Positions 1 through 7,789 of a stretch of DNA of 64,000 bases are shown here, in pieces. Under the pieces are notes generated by a model, which searched no databases, was not told where the DNA came from, and saw only the letters and a program-made list of their open reading frames with translations. Numbering within the stretch: the stretch's first letter is position 1; the number at the start of each line of letters is the position of its first letter. Source of the stretch: Arthrobacter antioxidans (GTDB taxonomy: Bacteria; Actinomycetota; Actinomycetes; Actinomycetales; Micrococcaceae); the NCBI RefSeq assembly GCF_023100725.1, contig NZ_CP095501.1:248001-312000 (forward strand). The letters are read 5' to 3'. A program made the position numbers and the translations under genes.

Positions 1-1
1 C

Positions 2-214
2 GATGCGCTCAGCCTGCACCGCGAGACGGCGGCAGGCGTCACCACGCTCACCGCCCCGTCGCGGCCCGGTGTCGCCGTCTTCGACGACACCAACCCGAAC
101 GCCTACTACGACGCCACGAACCCGCAGGGTTCCGTCGTCGTCGCCGGCACGGGGACGAAGATCGAGGTGGTCCAGTCCAACTCGACGGGCATGCTGACCC
201 TCCAGGTCCGCTAG
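2..214 (+). CDS. 3' end of a secreted protein, possibly immune-inhibitor-A-like M6 peptidase C-terminus (partial)
   Basis: Open from the window edge to a TAG at 212-214, 70 residues visible. The piece is rich in beta-formers and small polar residues (FDDTNPNAYYD, VAGTGTKIEVVQSNSTG) and ends with TLQVR. A terminal beta-sandwich of this kind, with an FDD...YYD stretch followed by GTKIEV, resembles the C-terminal domain of InhA-type M6 metallopeptidases. That is recognition from memory only; the catalytic part lies outside the window. A strong terminator follows 16 bases after the stop, so this gene ends its transcription unit. Confidence 0.5.
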   Translation, partial: DALSLHRETAAGVTTLTAPSRPGVAVFDDTNPNAYYDATNPQGSVVVAGTGTKIEVVQSNSTGMLTLQVR

Positions 215-229
215 CTTCGAGGGTTGACC

Positions 230-269
230 GACAGCAGGAGCCGGGAGGTCACTCCCGGCTCCTGCTGTC
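230..269 (+). terminator. Terminator, 18-bp perfect stem
   Basis: Bases 230-247 pair perfectly with 252-269 around a four-base loop (GTCA). The stem is very GC-rich and sits just after the stop of the partial gene. There is no long U-tract, as is common in high-GC actinobacteria. It could also stop read-through from the converging gene that ends at 358. Confidence 0.85.
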
Positions 270-357
270 CCTATGCAGGGTGCCCGCAGGCATCCACCTG
301 AATGCGAGGCCGTACTTCAGCGGCGCCGTCGGTCCGGTGCTGGTCGGGTGATGCCGG

Positions 358-1107
358 TCAGTGCGTGCCGCGTCGCCGCCGTGGCTGGGCCACGAAGGCG
401 ATCGCGAGGGCGAGGAGCAGGGCGACGATGCTCAGGATCCCGGCGACCGTGTACCGGAGCGATGTGCCCTCGGCGGGCTGCTGGAGGGCTTCGGCCTGCT
501 CCGCCTGATCCACCTTGTCGATCCGCACCTCGTCGACCGGGGTCGGCACCCGCGAGGGTGCCGCGCCGTTCTCGGCGGGCGCCGGTACAGGCTGCGGCGC
601 ACGTGGCACCGACCGGTCGACGACGACGGATTCGCCGACGCCGGGCTGCTGCCCCCCGTCCGGAAGGGCGGGGGCCTCGGCCGGGTCCGTCTCCTTGGGT
701 GTCGCGCCGTCGGCGGGGGAGGCGGGCGTCGTCGGAGCGTCCGCTGCGGGAGGGGCCGGTGACATGTCCGGTGCCGGCTCGGGACTGGTCGTCGGAGTCG
801 CGGTGGGCTCGGGAGCCGTGGTGCCGGGGGCCGTGTCGATCACGTCCTCGACGGGAGGTGTCACGTCCGCCGGAGGGTCGGTCGGGACCGCAGGTTCGCT
901 CGGGGACTGCTCGACCGGCGGCGTGGTGGGCGGCGCGGCGGGCGTCGTGCCGGTCATGGCCGGAAGGGGCGACGCGGACGGTGCGGGGGGTGACACCTGA
1001 TCGGACAGCGTAGGGGCCGGAGCAGGGGACGCGTCGGCGGCCGCAGGCCCGGACAGCAGCAGTCCGATGCTGATGGCCAGGGTGGGGAGGGTTGAGGGGG
1101 CGCGCAT
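358..1107 (-). CDS. Pro/Thr/Ala-rich surface stalk protein with signal peptide and C-terminal membrane anchor
   Basis: 249 residues. Residues 1-26 form a signal peptide (hydrophobic core LAISIGLLLSG, then AAADA). Residues about 27-165 are almost entirely Pro, Thr, Ala, Ser, Glu and Asp without aromatic residues, the composition of an extended wall-spanning stalk. Residues about 218-241 form one hydrophobic helix (VAGILSIVALLLALAIAF) followed by a basic stop-transfer tail QPRRRRGTH. No LPxTG motif is present, so it is probably a single-pass anchored protein rather than sortase-linked. ATG start at 1107. No catalytic domain is visible and the function is unknown. Confidence 0.7.
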   Translation of the reverse strand: MRAPSTLPTLAISIGLLLSGPAAADASPAPAPTLSDQVSPPAPSASPLPAMTGTTPAAPPTTPPVEQSPSEPAVPTDPPADVTPPVEDVIDTAPGTTAPEPTATPTTSPEPAPDMSPAPPAADAPTTPASPADGATPKETDPAEAPALPDGGQQPGVGESVVVDRSVPRAPQPVPAPAENGAAPSRVPTPVDEVRIDKVDQAEQAEALQQPAEGTSLRYTVAGILSIVALLLALAIAFVAQPRRRRGTH

Positions 1108-1247
1108 GGCGGGGACTTCCGAAAACGGTGGTGCATGGTGGCGGGACGGCCCGTCAGCTTTGCAAGCAGGCTGACTACATCATCAACATTACGCGGCGGG
1201 CATCGGCCATCCCACCGGAATCTTCCGCTGGACAGGTGGCATCGGAC

Positions 1248-1712
1248 TCATTCCGGGCTCTTCCCGGGAGCCGCGGCCTCCACGCCCGACCGGCCGTCGG
1301 AGGCACGGTGCGGAGACTGGAACACCACGAAGCGGTACGCGAGGTAGCGGAACACGTTGCCGAGGAGGACGCCGATGACGTTCCCGGAGATGTTGTCCGC
1401 CAAAGGGCTCCTGAAGCCCAGGACGTAGTGCGAGACGAAGAGGCAGGCCGTCGCGATGCCGAGACCCACCAGGTTGGTCAGCCCGAAGAGGATCGCTTCC
1501 TGGCGCTTCGCCCGGCCCCCGAACCCGCGGAACGTGAAGTGCCTGCTGCCCCACCAGGAGACGCCGGTCGCCAGGGCCACGGAGGACACCTTCGACGAGA
1601 TGGGGCCCATGCCCAGCCCCGAGGAGAGGATGTTGAACACCGCGATGTCCACGATGAAGGCCACGGTCCCGACGGCGGTGAATGAGCCCAGCCGCTTCCA
1701 GGCGTCGCGCAC
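1248..1712 (-). CDS. GtrA-family membrane protein
   Basis: 154 residues with four hydrophobic segments, at about residues 10-32, 38-60, 72-95 and 105-125, the topology of GtrA/DPMS-associated proteins. Family features are the first helix VAFIVDIAVFNIL, SRHFTFRGF in the loop after helix 2, and RYLAYRFVVF at the end of helix 4. Characterised members are thought to help move lipid-linked sugars across the membrane for cell-wall or O-antigen glycosylation. The C-terminal 25 residues are a polar tail. It stands alone; no glycosyltransferase partner is adjacent. Confidence 0.8.
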   Translation of the reverse strand: MRDAWKRLGSFTAVGTVAFIVDIAVFNILSSGLGMGPISSKVSSVALATGVSWWGSRHFTFRGFGGRAKRQEAILFGLTNLVGLGIATACLFVSHYVLGFRSPLADNISGNVIGVLLGNVFRYLAYRFVVFQSPHRASDGRSGVEAAAPGKSPE

Positions 1713-1879
1713 GAGCCGGTCCCCTCTGTCGATGACGGTTCATTCTAGGCTTTATGTCGCAGAGGCAACCAATGGCTCGCCGAGCCCACGGCCGGCCCGT
1801 GAGGTCAAGGTTGCCGCGGGGCCACTGGTGCGGCGCGGGGCGCTGGCTAGCATGGGGGTTCACCGTCTGGGAGGACACC

Positions 1880-2893
1880 ATGAACGAGACCATGCTTGCC
1901 GGAAGACTCGACGTCGGCACCGGGACCTTCGAGGTCAAGGAAGTTCCCGTGCCCGTGCCGGGGCCGGGCTTCGTGCGCGTGAAGGTCCAGGCCGCCGGCG
2001 TCTGCCTGTCGGACGTCCACCTGATTCAGGGGCTGCTGAAGCCGATGCACCTCCAGGGTGACGAAGTGACCCTGGGGCACGAGGTGTCGGGCAGCGTCGA
2101 CCTGACGGGCGACGGCGTCGAGGGGTGGACCACGGGCGACCGCGTCGTGCTGCAGGCCGGCTACGAGTACCGGGGAGTCACCCTCACGATGGGCGTCGAT
2201 TACGACGGCGGCTGGGCCGAATACGTGGTGGTGCCGGCCGGCGTGCTGGTGCCCTTGAGCGCGGGGTTCTCCTACGAGCAGGCCGCCATCATTCCCGATG
2301 CCGTCTCCACGCCCTGGGCCTCGATCGTCTCGACGGGACGCGTCCGCCCCGCCGAAGCCGTGGGTGTGTGGGGTGTCGGCGGGCTCGGCGCCCACGGCGT
2401 CCAGCTGCTCCGCATGATCGGGGCCGCCCCCATCGTCGCGGTCGACCCGCTGCCGGAGGCCCGCGAGCGCGCGCTCGCCTTCGGCGCGGATGTTGCCCTC
2501 GATCCTCTCGCCGACGATTTCGCGGCGTCGATGGCGGCAGCGACGGCAGGGCGGGGGCTGGACGTCGCCTTCGATTTCGCGGGGGTGGACGCCGTCCGGG
2601 CACAGGCTGTCGCGTGCCTGGGACGGCAGGGCCGGCTCGTGCTGGTGGGACTGAGCGGCACCCCCATCACCATCTCCGACAGCACCGCGTTCTCCTACAC
2701 CCGCAAGCAGGTCCGCGGCCACTACGGGTCGGAGGCGCACCACGTGCCCGAGCTCGTGGCGCTCACGGAGCTCGGGCGTCTGGACTTCTCGCGCTCGATC
2801 AGCGACACGCTGCCGCTGCGCGACGCCGCGACCGCCGTCGAACGCCTGGAGCGCAAGGAAGGCAACCCGATCCGGCTGGTCCTGGTGCCCTGA
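1880..2893 (+). CDS. Zinc-type alcohol dehydrogenase (MDR family) lacking the structural-zinc cysteines
   Basis: 337 residues from ATG 1880, preceded by GGAGG at 1869-1873; an upstream in-frame extension exists but lacks family similarity. The GroES-like domain carries the catalytic-zinc ligands Cys42 (AGVCLSDVH) and His67-Glu68 (LGHEVSG). The Rossmann domain follows with GVWGVGGLGAHG near residue 170. After GDRV, where MDR alcohol dehydrogenases normally have the four-cysteine structural-zinc lobe, the sequence reads LQAGYEYRGVTLTMGVDYDG with no cysteine. It probably oxidises or reduces an alcohol/aldehyde with NAD(P). The substrate cannot be told. Confidence 0.85.
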   Translation: MNETMLAGRLDVGTGTFEVKEVPVPVPGPGFVRVKVQAAGVCLSDVHLIQGLLKPMHLQGDEVTLGHEVSGSVDLTGDGVEGWTTGDRVVLQAGYEYRGVTLTMGVDYDGGWAEYVVVPAGVLVPLSAGFSYEQAAIIPDAVSTPWASIVSTGRVRPAEAVGVWGVGGLGAHGVQLLRMIGAAPIVAVDPLPEARERALAFGADVALDPLADDFAASMAAATAGRGLDVAFDFAGVDAVRAQAVACLGRQGRLVLVGLSGTPITISDSTAFSYTRKQVRGHYGSEAHHVPELVALTELGRLDFSRSISDTLPLRDAATAVERLERKEGNPIRLVLVP

Positions 2894-2917
2894 GGCCGAG
2901 ACCCCGGGCGGGGCCCG

Positions 2918-3442
2918 TCAGTACAGCAGCGAGTGGTCGCCCAGCCGGTGGTAGGAGCGGTTGTGGTAGACCAGCGGTGCCCCGACCGCGCCGTCGTCGC
3001 CCTGTTCGATCGCCACGACCTCCGCCGCGAGGATCATCGACCCGCCGACGGGCAGGCGGTGCAGGATGCGACACCGCAGGGCCCACGGCGCTTCCAGCAG
3101 GAGAGGCTCGCCCGTGGGCAGCGGGCGCCAGTCCACCGCCCCGCCGAAGCGATCGGCGCCGCGTGTCGCGAAGAGCTGCGCGATACCGACCTGATCGGCG
3201 CCGAGCAGATGGACCACCAGGGTGTCCGCCGCGATGAGGGCAGCCGCCGAGGACGACGCCGTCGAGACCGAGAAGGCGAGGACGGGCGGCTCGGCGGAGA
3301 CGGAGGACACGGAGGACGCCGTCAGGCCGACCGGTCCGTCCACTCCCCGGGCGGTGATGACGGCGATGCCGGCCGGGTGCGTGCGGAACGCGTCCTTGAA
3401 GAGCTCGGCCGTGGCCATCGGGTGGCCGGTGGGAATCGTCAT
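2918..3442 (-). CDS. Flavin reductase-like FMN-binding protein, SoxR target
   Basis: 174 residues of the flavin reductase-like family (split-barrel FMN-binding fold). Visible marks are FRTHPAGIAVITA at the N-terminus, GLTASSVSSVSAEPPVLAFSV (FMN phosphate region), and a C-terminal PLVYHNRSYHRL typical of these reductases. They reduce FMN/FAD with NAD(P)H, alone or for a partner monooxygenase. The gene starts directly downstream of a promoter whose 19-bp spacer contains a SoxR box, so it is probably induced by redox-cycling compounds. The -10 lies so close to the ATG that the mRNA may be leaderless. Confidence 0.85.
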   Translation of the reverse strand: MTIPTGHPMATAELFKDAFRTHPAGIAVITARGVDGPVGLTASSVSSVSAEPPVLAFSVSTASSSAAALIAADTLVVHLLGADQVGIAQLFATRGADRFGGAVDWRPLPTGEPLLLEAPWALRCRILHRLPVGGSMILAAEVVAIEQGDDGAVGAPLVYHNRSYHRLGDHSLLY

Positions 3443-3480
3443 GCCGTCAACGCTAGAACCTCAACAGAGGTTGAGGTCAA
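3443..3480 (-). promoter_or_regulatory. SoxR-type promoter and operator of the flavin reductase gene
   Basis: Reverse-strand reading: -35 TTGACC at 3480-3475, a 19-base spacer, -10 TAGCGT at 3455-3450, then seven bases to the ATG at 3442. Bases 3459-3476 form the dyad CCTCAAC-N4-GTTGAGG, matching known SoxR boxes (CCTCAA...TTGAGG). The dyad lies within the overlong spacer, the geometry of MerR/SoxR-activated promoters. The -35 overlaps the soxR stop codon. Regulation by the adjacent SoxR is inferred from this match. Confidence 0.85.
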
Positions 3481-3929
3481 ATCGGCGGGTCGGGGTCCAG
3501 GAGGGTGGACCGGATGCCCCTGGAACCGGCGGCGTCGTCGGGGTTGACGAAGCCGCAGGCGGCCAGGGACAGGCAGCCGCAGCCGATGCAGCCGTCCAGC
3601 CGGTCCCGCAGGTGCTCGAGCTGCGCGATCCGCTTGTCGATCTCCTGCTGCCACGCGGCGGAGAGCCGCTGCCAGTCCGCCTGGTCCGGGACGCCGTCGG
3701 TCGGTAGCTCGGCGAACGCGCGGGCGACGGTGGCGAGCGGGATGCCCGCACGCTGGGCGGCGCCGATGACGGCGACCCGGCGGAGGATCGAGCGATCGTA
3801 CCGGCGCTGGTTGCCGGTGGTGCGGCGGCTGGTGATCAGGCCCCGGCGTTCGTAGAAGTGCAGCGCGGACACGCTCATGCCGCTGCGCGCAGCCAGCTGG
3901 CCGACGGAGAGGTCCTGGTCAGTGGTCAC
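3477..3929 (-). CDS. soxR: SoxR, [2Fe-2S] redox-sensing MerR-family activator
   Basis: 150 residues. The N-terminal winged HTH of the MerR family runs from about residue 7 to 75 (LSVGQLAARSGMSVSALHFY), followed by a dimerisation helix near 85-112. The iron-sulfur ligands are exactly spaced as C-x2-C-x-C-x5-C at Cys114, 117, 119 and 125. SoxR is activated by redox-cycling drugs that oxidise the cluster. GTG start at 3929 overlaps the stop of the upstream hydrolase-like gene by four bases, implying coupled translation. The flavin reductase promoter begins at its stop codon. Confidence 0.95.
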   Translation of the reverse strand: MTTDQDLSVGQLAARSGMSVSALHFYERRGLITSRRTTGNQRRYDRSILRRVAVIGAAQRAGIPLATVARAFAELPTDGVPDQADWQRLSAAWQQEIDKRIAQLEHLRDRLDGCIGCGCLSLAACGFVNPDDAAGSRGIRSTLLDPDPPI

Positions 3930-4780
3930 GGCGCCTTCCGTCGGGCGTCTGCCTCGTCGAGGTCCGCCCAGAAACCGAGAATCTGCTCGGCGACGAGTCC
4001 GGGCTGCTCGAGCGGTATGAGCGTCCGCGCACCGGGAATCGTCGCCGCCGTCGCGCGGGGTGTGCGGTCGGCGGCGCTGCGGGCATCGGCCGGGGTCCAG
4101 TCGCCGCGGTCGTCGGAGGCGAGGTAGAGGCAGGGGACGCCGATCGCGGCGAGCTCCCCGGACACGTCCCGGCGGTTGAGGATGAAGGAGCGCACTGCCA
4201 GGGCGAGGCTGCGGCGCGTCGGGCGTTCCAGGCTGTCCACCACGGTCCGGCGGATCGCGGCATCACGGGCGGATGCCTCCGTGAGGATCGCCGTGATCAC
4301 GCCACTGCGCACCGGCCCCGTCGGGCCGATGATCGGCAGCAAGGGAAGCAGGAGCATGGTCTTCGCCCGGAGGGCGCCCGGGATCGGCTGTGCCGGTGCG
4401 CTGATGGCCACGAGGGAGCGGAGGAGGCGGGGGCGGGCAGCCAGCTTGTAGCCGACGTGGCCACCGAAGGCGTTACCCACCCAGTCCACGGGTTCGGTGA
4501 CTCCCAGTCCGGTGAGGAGGTCCTCCGCTGCATCCGCAGCCCCGTCGATGTCGGTCGTCTGCCTGAGCGGGTCGCTGAGCCCGAGTCCCGGGCCGTCGAC
4601 GAGGACGAAGCGTCGGCCCGTTCCCAGGAGGGGGACGAGGGCATCCCAGGAAGTGCCGTCGACGAACATCGACGGCCACAGCACCGCGGTGGGTCCCTGG
4701 CCGTGGATGCGCACGTGAAGAGCGCCGAGGCGCGTCGGGATCCGGGTGACCTGCTGGGGTGTCGGGATCTCTTCCATCAT
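3926..4780 (-). CDS. Alpha/beta-hydrolase-fold protein with Ala at the nucleophile position
   Basis: 284 residues from ATG 4780; a GTG at 4855 would add 25 residues unlike the family. The alpha/beta-hydrolase fold is clear: beta-strand FVLVDGPGLGLSD near residue 60, a nucleophile-elbow segment DWVGNAFGGHVG at 99-110, and a C-terminal PLEQPGLVAEQI. The elbow reads G-N-A-F-G, so the usual Ser (or Asp/Cys) is Ala104. The site that normally carries the catalytic His reads GARTLIPLEQP, with Thr. It may therefore be a non-hydrolytic binding or cofactor-free oxygenase-like protein. It is cotranscribed with soxR (4-base overlap). Confidence 0.75.
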   Translation of the reverse strand: MMEEIPTPQQVTRIPTRLGALHVRIHGQGPTAVLWPSMFVDGTSWDALVPLLGTGRRFVLVDGPGLGLSDPLRQTTDIDGAADAAEDLLTGLGVTEPVDWVGNAFGGHVGYKLAARPRLLRSLVAISAPAQPIPGALRAKTMLLLPLLPIIGPTGPVRSGVITAILTEASARDAAIRRTVVDSLERPTRRSLALAVRSFILNRRDVSGELAAIGVPCLYLASDDRGDWTPADARSAADRTPRATAATIPGARTLIPLEQPGLVAEQILGFWADLDEADARRKAP

Positions 4781-4907
4781 GTGTCCGTTCCGAGGAGGGT
4801 GCACTTCGCGGTTGCTGTCTACCACAGGAGCACGTCCCCGTACAGGAGGGCGCACTCGTTCCTCCCCGCCGCCGATCGGCAGGCGTCTTCCGGTCGGCGC
4901 TGCGCCG

Positions 4908-5765
4908 CTACCCGCCCAGTACCTCGCCGACGTACTCCCTCAGCGGTGTGGTCGGGCGGCCGATGATCCGCGCGAGGGTGCCATCGCTCTCCGCGAGGAG
5001 CCCGTCGGCGATGTTGGCGTCGAGCGCGGCGGCGAATCCGGCGGCATCCTCGTCGAGCCCGAAACCCTTGAGCGCCGCCACGTGCTCATCGGTGCCGACC
5101 TGATGGACGGTCACCGGGCGTCCTGCGACGGCGGACACCGTTGCGGCCAGTTCGTCCATGTCCCACGGCTCGTCACCGCCGAGTTCGAGGATCTCCCCGG
5201 CGTGCTCCCCGGACAGGAGGACGACGGCGGCGGACTCGGCGTAGTCCCGGCGCGTGGCGCTCGCGACCCTCCCGCTCCCCGTGCCCGTCAGGATCTCTCC
5301 CGTGGCCGCCGCCCGGCGGATGGTGTCGGCGTAGTTCTCGGTGTACCAGTTGTTGCGCAGCACCGTGTAGGTGAGGCCTGATCCCTCGAGGAGCCCCTCG
5401 GTCGCCTTGTGCTCCGGGGCGAGCACGAGTGCCGAGGTCGAGGCCCGGGGTGCACTCGTGTAGACGAGCTCCGCCCCCACCCTGCGCGCTGCATCGATCA
5501 CGGCCTTGTGCTGCACGGAGCGCTTTCCCACCTCGTTGCCGGAGATCAGGAGCACCTTCCCGGCACCCGCGAAGGCGTCCTCGAGCGTGGCCGGGTCCGC
5601 GTAGTCGATCCTGGCGGTGCGGACGCCGTGCGCGGCGAGCCCGGCGAGGGCCTCCTCGTTGCGGCCGCCGGCGACAATGGTCGAGGGGTCGACGCCGCGT
5701 GCCAGTAACTGCTCGACGACGAGCCGGCCGAGATGGCCGGTGGCGCCGGTGATGACGATGCTCAT
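4908..5765 (-). CDS. NmrA-type SDR, NAD(P)H:quinone oxidoreductase-like
   Basis: 285 residues from ATG 5765 with an excellent AGGAGG just upstream. Atypical SDR: the dinucleotide motif TGATGHLG is at residues 6-13, then LEDAFAGAGKVLLISG and a middle region YTSAPRASTSALVLAPEHKA resembling E. coli QorB (YtfG, 286 residues). QorB-like proteins reduce quinones with NADPH, or act as redox sensors like NmrA. The longer reading frame to 5984 has no family match. It is divergent from the Gfo/Idh gene at 5929, with 163 bases between starts for two promoters. Confidence 0.85.
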   Translation of the reverse strand: MSIVITGATGHLGRLVVEQLLARGVDPSTIVAGGRNEEALAGLAAHGVRTARIDYADPATLEDAFAGAGKVLLISGNEVGKRSVQHKAVIDAARRVGAELVYTSAPRASTSALVLAPEHKATEGLLEGSGLTYTVLRNNWYTENYADTIRRAAATGEILTGTGSGRVASATRRDYAESAAVVLLSGEHAGEILELGGDEPWDMDELAATVSAVAGRPVTVHQVGTDEHVAALKGFGLDEDAAGFAAALDANIADGLLAESDGTLARIIGRPTTPLREYVGEVLGG

Positions 5766-5928
5766 GGAGGTCCTCCTGGTCGGGCACCGGGGCGGTGCGT
5801 CTGCAGTCGACAACCCGACGCGGGCGGAAAGACTTCCCGCCCCATGGACAGCGCCCGCAGCGAGACGGTAGGACTGCTGGAGGGGCTCGCCACGCAGCCG
5901 CCGCACCCGACAGAGAAGGACAGCTTCC

Positions 5929-7017
5929 TTGGACGAGCACGCAACGCACGGACGACGACGCCTGAAGGTGGGTGTGGTGGGCATCGGCTGGGCCGGCCGC
6001 CAGCACCTCGAGGCCTACGCGAACAGCGAGGACGTGGAGATCATCGGCCTGGCGGGCATGGAACCGGAGCTGCTCGCCGAACTCCGGGCCGAGTACCGGA
6101 TCCCCCACGCGGTCGAGCGGTGGGAGGACCTCATCGACCTCGAAGGGCTCGACGCCGTCAGTGTCGCCGTCCCCACGTTCCTCCACGCCCCCATCGCCGT
6201 CGCGGCCCTGGAGCGCGGCCTCCACGTGCTCAGCGAGAAGCCGATCGCCCGCGACGGCGACGAGGGCCGGCTCATGGTCGACGCCGCGCGCCGGGCAGGG
6301 CGCGTGCTCGACGTCGCCTTCAACCACCGGCGCCGCGGCGACATCGCGGCCCTGAAGCGCGTGATCGACGACGGCGGGATCGGGCGCCCCTACTACGCCA
6401 AGGCCTCCTGGCTGCGCCGTTCGGGCATCCCGTCGCTGGGCAGCTGGTTCACCAACCGGGAGATGGCCGGGGGCGGCCCGCTCGCGGACATCGGCGTCCA
6501 CGTGATCGACTACGCGCTGCACCTGCTCGGTGAGCCGAAGGTGCTCTCGGTCTCGGCGTCCACCTATGCGGAACTCGGCCCGCAGGGCCGCGGCGGCGGA
6601 GCGTACGGCGCGCAGACCGCCGGCTCCGCCTTCGAGGTGGAGGACCTCGCGACCGCGTTCCTCCGGCTCGAGGGCGGGGTGACGCTCCTGGTCGAGGCGG
6701 GATGGGCGGCGTACCGCCCGGCGGCGGACCTCATGGACTTCCGGATCTACGGGACCGACGGCGGCGCCGAGCTGAGCCGCGTCGGGTCGCCCGCCGACGC
6801 CGTCGAGAGCCTCCACGTGTTCAGCGAGGACGGGGACTACGAGCCGGAGGTCGGCCCCTCGGCCGGACACCAGGGTGTCATCGACGACTTCCTCGCGGCC
6901 ATCCGCGCGGGCGAGACGGAATGGGGGCGGCACGACGGGTCCCTGGCGCTCACGCGGGCACGCATCATCGACGCCTGCTACGCCTCCGCGGCCCAGCACC
7001 GCGAGGTGGAGCTCTGA
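5929..7017 (+). CDS. Gfo/Idh/MocA-family sugar dehydrogenase
   Basis: 362 residues. TTG start at 5929, chosen because GAGAAGGA at 5911-5918 sits at the right distance and no ATG or GTG serves. Rossmann motif [12 protein letters not shown] begins near residue 15. The family signature SEKPIARD is at 102-109, with the presumed catalytic Lys104. FNHRRRGDI and [15 protein letters not shown] supply the usual substrate-binding Asp/His. Such enzymes oxidise a sugar or cyclitol hydroxyl with NAD(P). The next gene overlaps by one base (TGATG) and encodes a ThuA-family protein, a pair known from trehalose and other 3-keto-sugar pathways. Confidence 0.9.
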   Translation: MDEHATHGRRRLKVGVVGIGWAGRQHLEAYANSEDVEIIGLAGMEPELLAELRAEYRIPHAVERWEDLIDLEGLDAVSVAVPTFLHAPIAVAALERGLHVLSEKPIARDGDEGRLMVDAARRAGRVLDVAFNHRRRGDIAALKRVIDDGGIGRPYYAKASWLRRSGIPSLGSWFTNREMAGGGPLADIGVHVIDYALHLLGEPKVLSVSASTYAELGPQGRGGGAYGAQTAGSAFEVEDLATAFLRLEGGVTLLVEAGWAAYRPAADLMDFRIYGTDGGAELSRVGSPADAVESLHVFSEDGDYEPEVGPSAGHQGVIDDFLAAIRAGETEWGRHDGSLALTRARIIDACYASAAQHREVEL

Positions 7018-7769
7018 TGGTCTTCGACAGCAAACCCACCATCGTCGTCTGGAACGAGGGCGTCCACGAGGCCCGCAACCAGCCCGCGACCATCGGCGAG
7101 ATGTACCCGCGGGGCATCCACGGCGCCATCGCGGAGTCCCTTGCCGACTACTTCCCGGGCTCGGACGTCACGACGGCGACCCTTGCCGACCCCGAGCACG
7201 GCCTCACCGAGGAGATCCTCGCCGGCACCGACGTCCTGCTGTGGTGGGGGCACATCGCACACGGCGACGTCGCGGACGATGTCGTGGACCGCGTGCACCG
7301 CCATGTCCTCGCCGGGATGGGCCTGGTGGTGCTGCATTCCGGCCACTTCTCGAAGATCCTCACGCGGCTCCTCGGGACCACCTGCTCGCTGAAGTGGCGC
7401 AACGACGGCGAACGCGAGCTGGTCTGGACGGTCAAGCCCTCGCACCCGATCGCCGCGGGCATCGAGAGCCCGATCGTGATCCCCGAGCAGGAGATGTACG
7501 GCGAGCTGTTCGACATCCCCGAACCGGACGACCTCATCTTCATCAGCTCCTTCGAGGGCGGCGAGGTGTTCCGCTCCGGCGTGACCTTCTCGCGCGGCAA
7601 GGGGCGGATCTTCTACTTCAGCCCGGGCGACCAGGAGTACCCGGTCTACCACCACCCGCAGATCCAGCGCGTGCTCGCCAACGGCGTCGACTGGGTCGCG
7701 CAGCCAGGCGTCGATCGAACCCCTCCGGAGGTGGCGAATCCGGCGCGGGACTGGTTCCTCACCGACTGA
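7017..7769 (+). CDS. ThuA-family (trehalose-utilisation-like) protein
   Basis: 250 residues from an ATG that shares its A with the preceding stop (TGATG). The ThuA glutamine-amidotransferase-like fold is recognisable: [10 protein letters not shown] at the N-terminus, [42 protein letters not shown], and [19 protein letters not shown] near the end. ThuA proteins are linked with oxidised disaccharide metabolism (ThuAB with trehalose/sucrose in rhizobia), but their reaction is not firmly known. Coupled to a sugar dehydrogenase here, it may act on a keto-sugar. No transporter is in this two-gene unit. Confidence 0.85.
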   Translation: MVFDSKPTIVVWNEGVHEARNQPATIGEMYPRGIHGAIAESLADYFPGSDVTTATLADPEHGLTEEILAGTDVLLWWGHIAHGDVADDVVDRVHRHVLAGMGLVVLHSGHFSKILTRLLGTTCSLKWRNDGERELVWTVKPSHPIAAGIESPIVIPEQEMYGELFDIPEPDDLIFISSFEGGEVFRSGVTFSRGKGRIFYFSPGDQEYPVYHHPQIQRVLANGVDWVAQPGVDRTPPEVANPARDWFLTD

Positions 7770-7773
7770 GGTA

Positions 7774-7789
7774 CGTCGGTCAGCCGACG
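7774..7789. terminator. Short hairpin between converging genes
   Basis: CGTCGG at 7774-7779 pairs with CCGACG at 7784-7789 around TCAG. It lies between the ThuA gene stop and the converging kinase gene, whose stop codon is inside the loop. It is weak for a terminator but in the right place for both strands. Confidence 0.35.
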
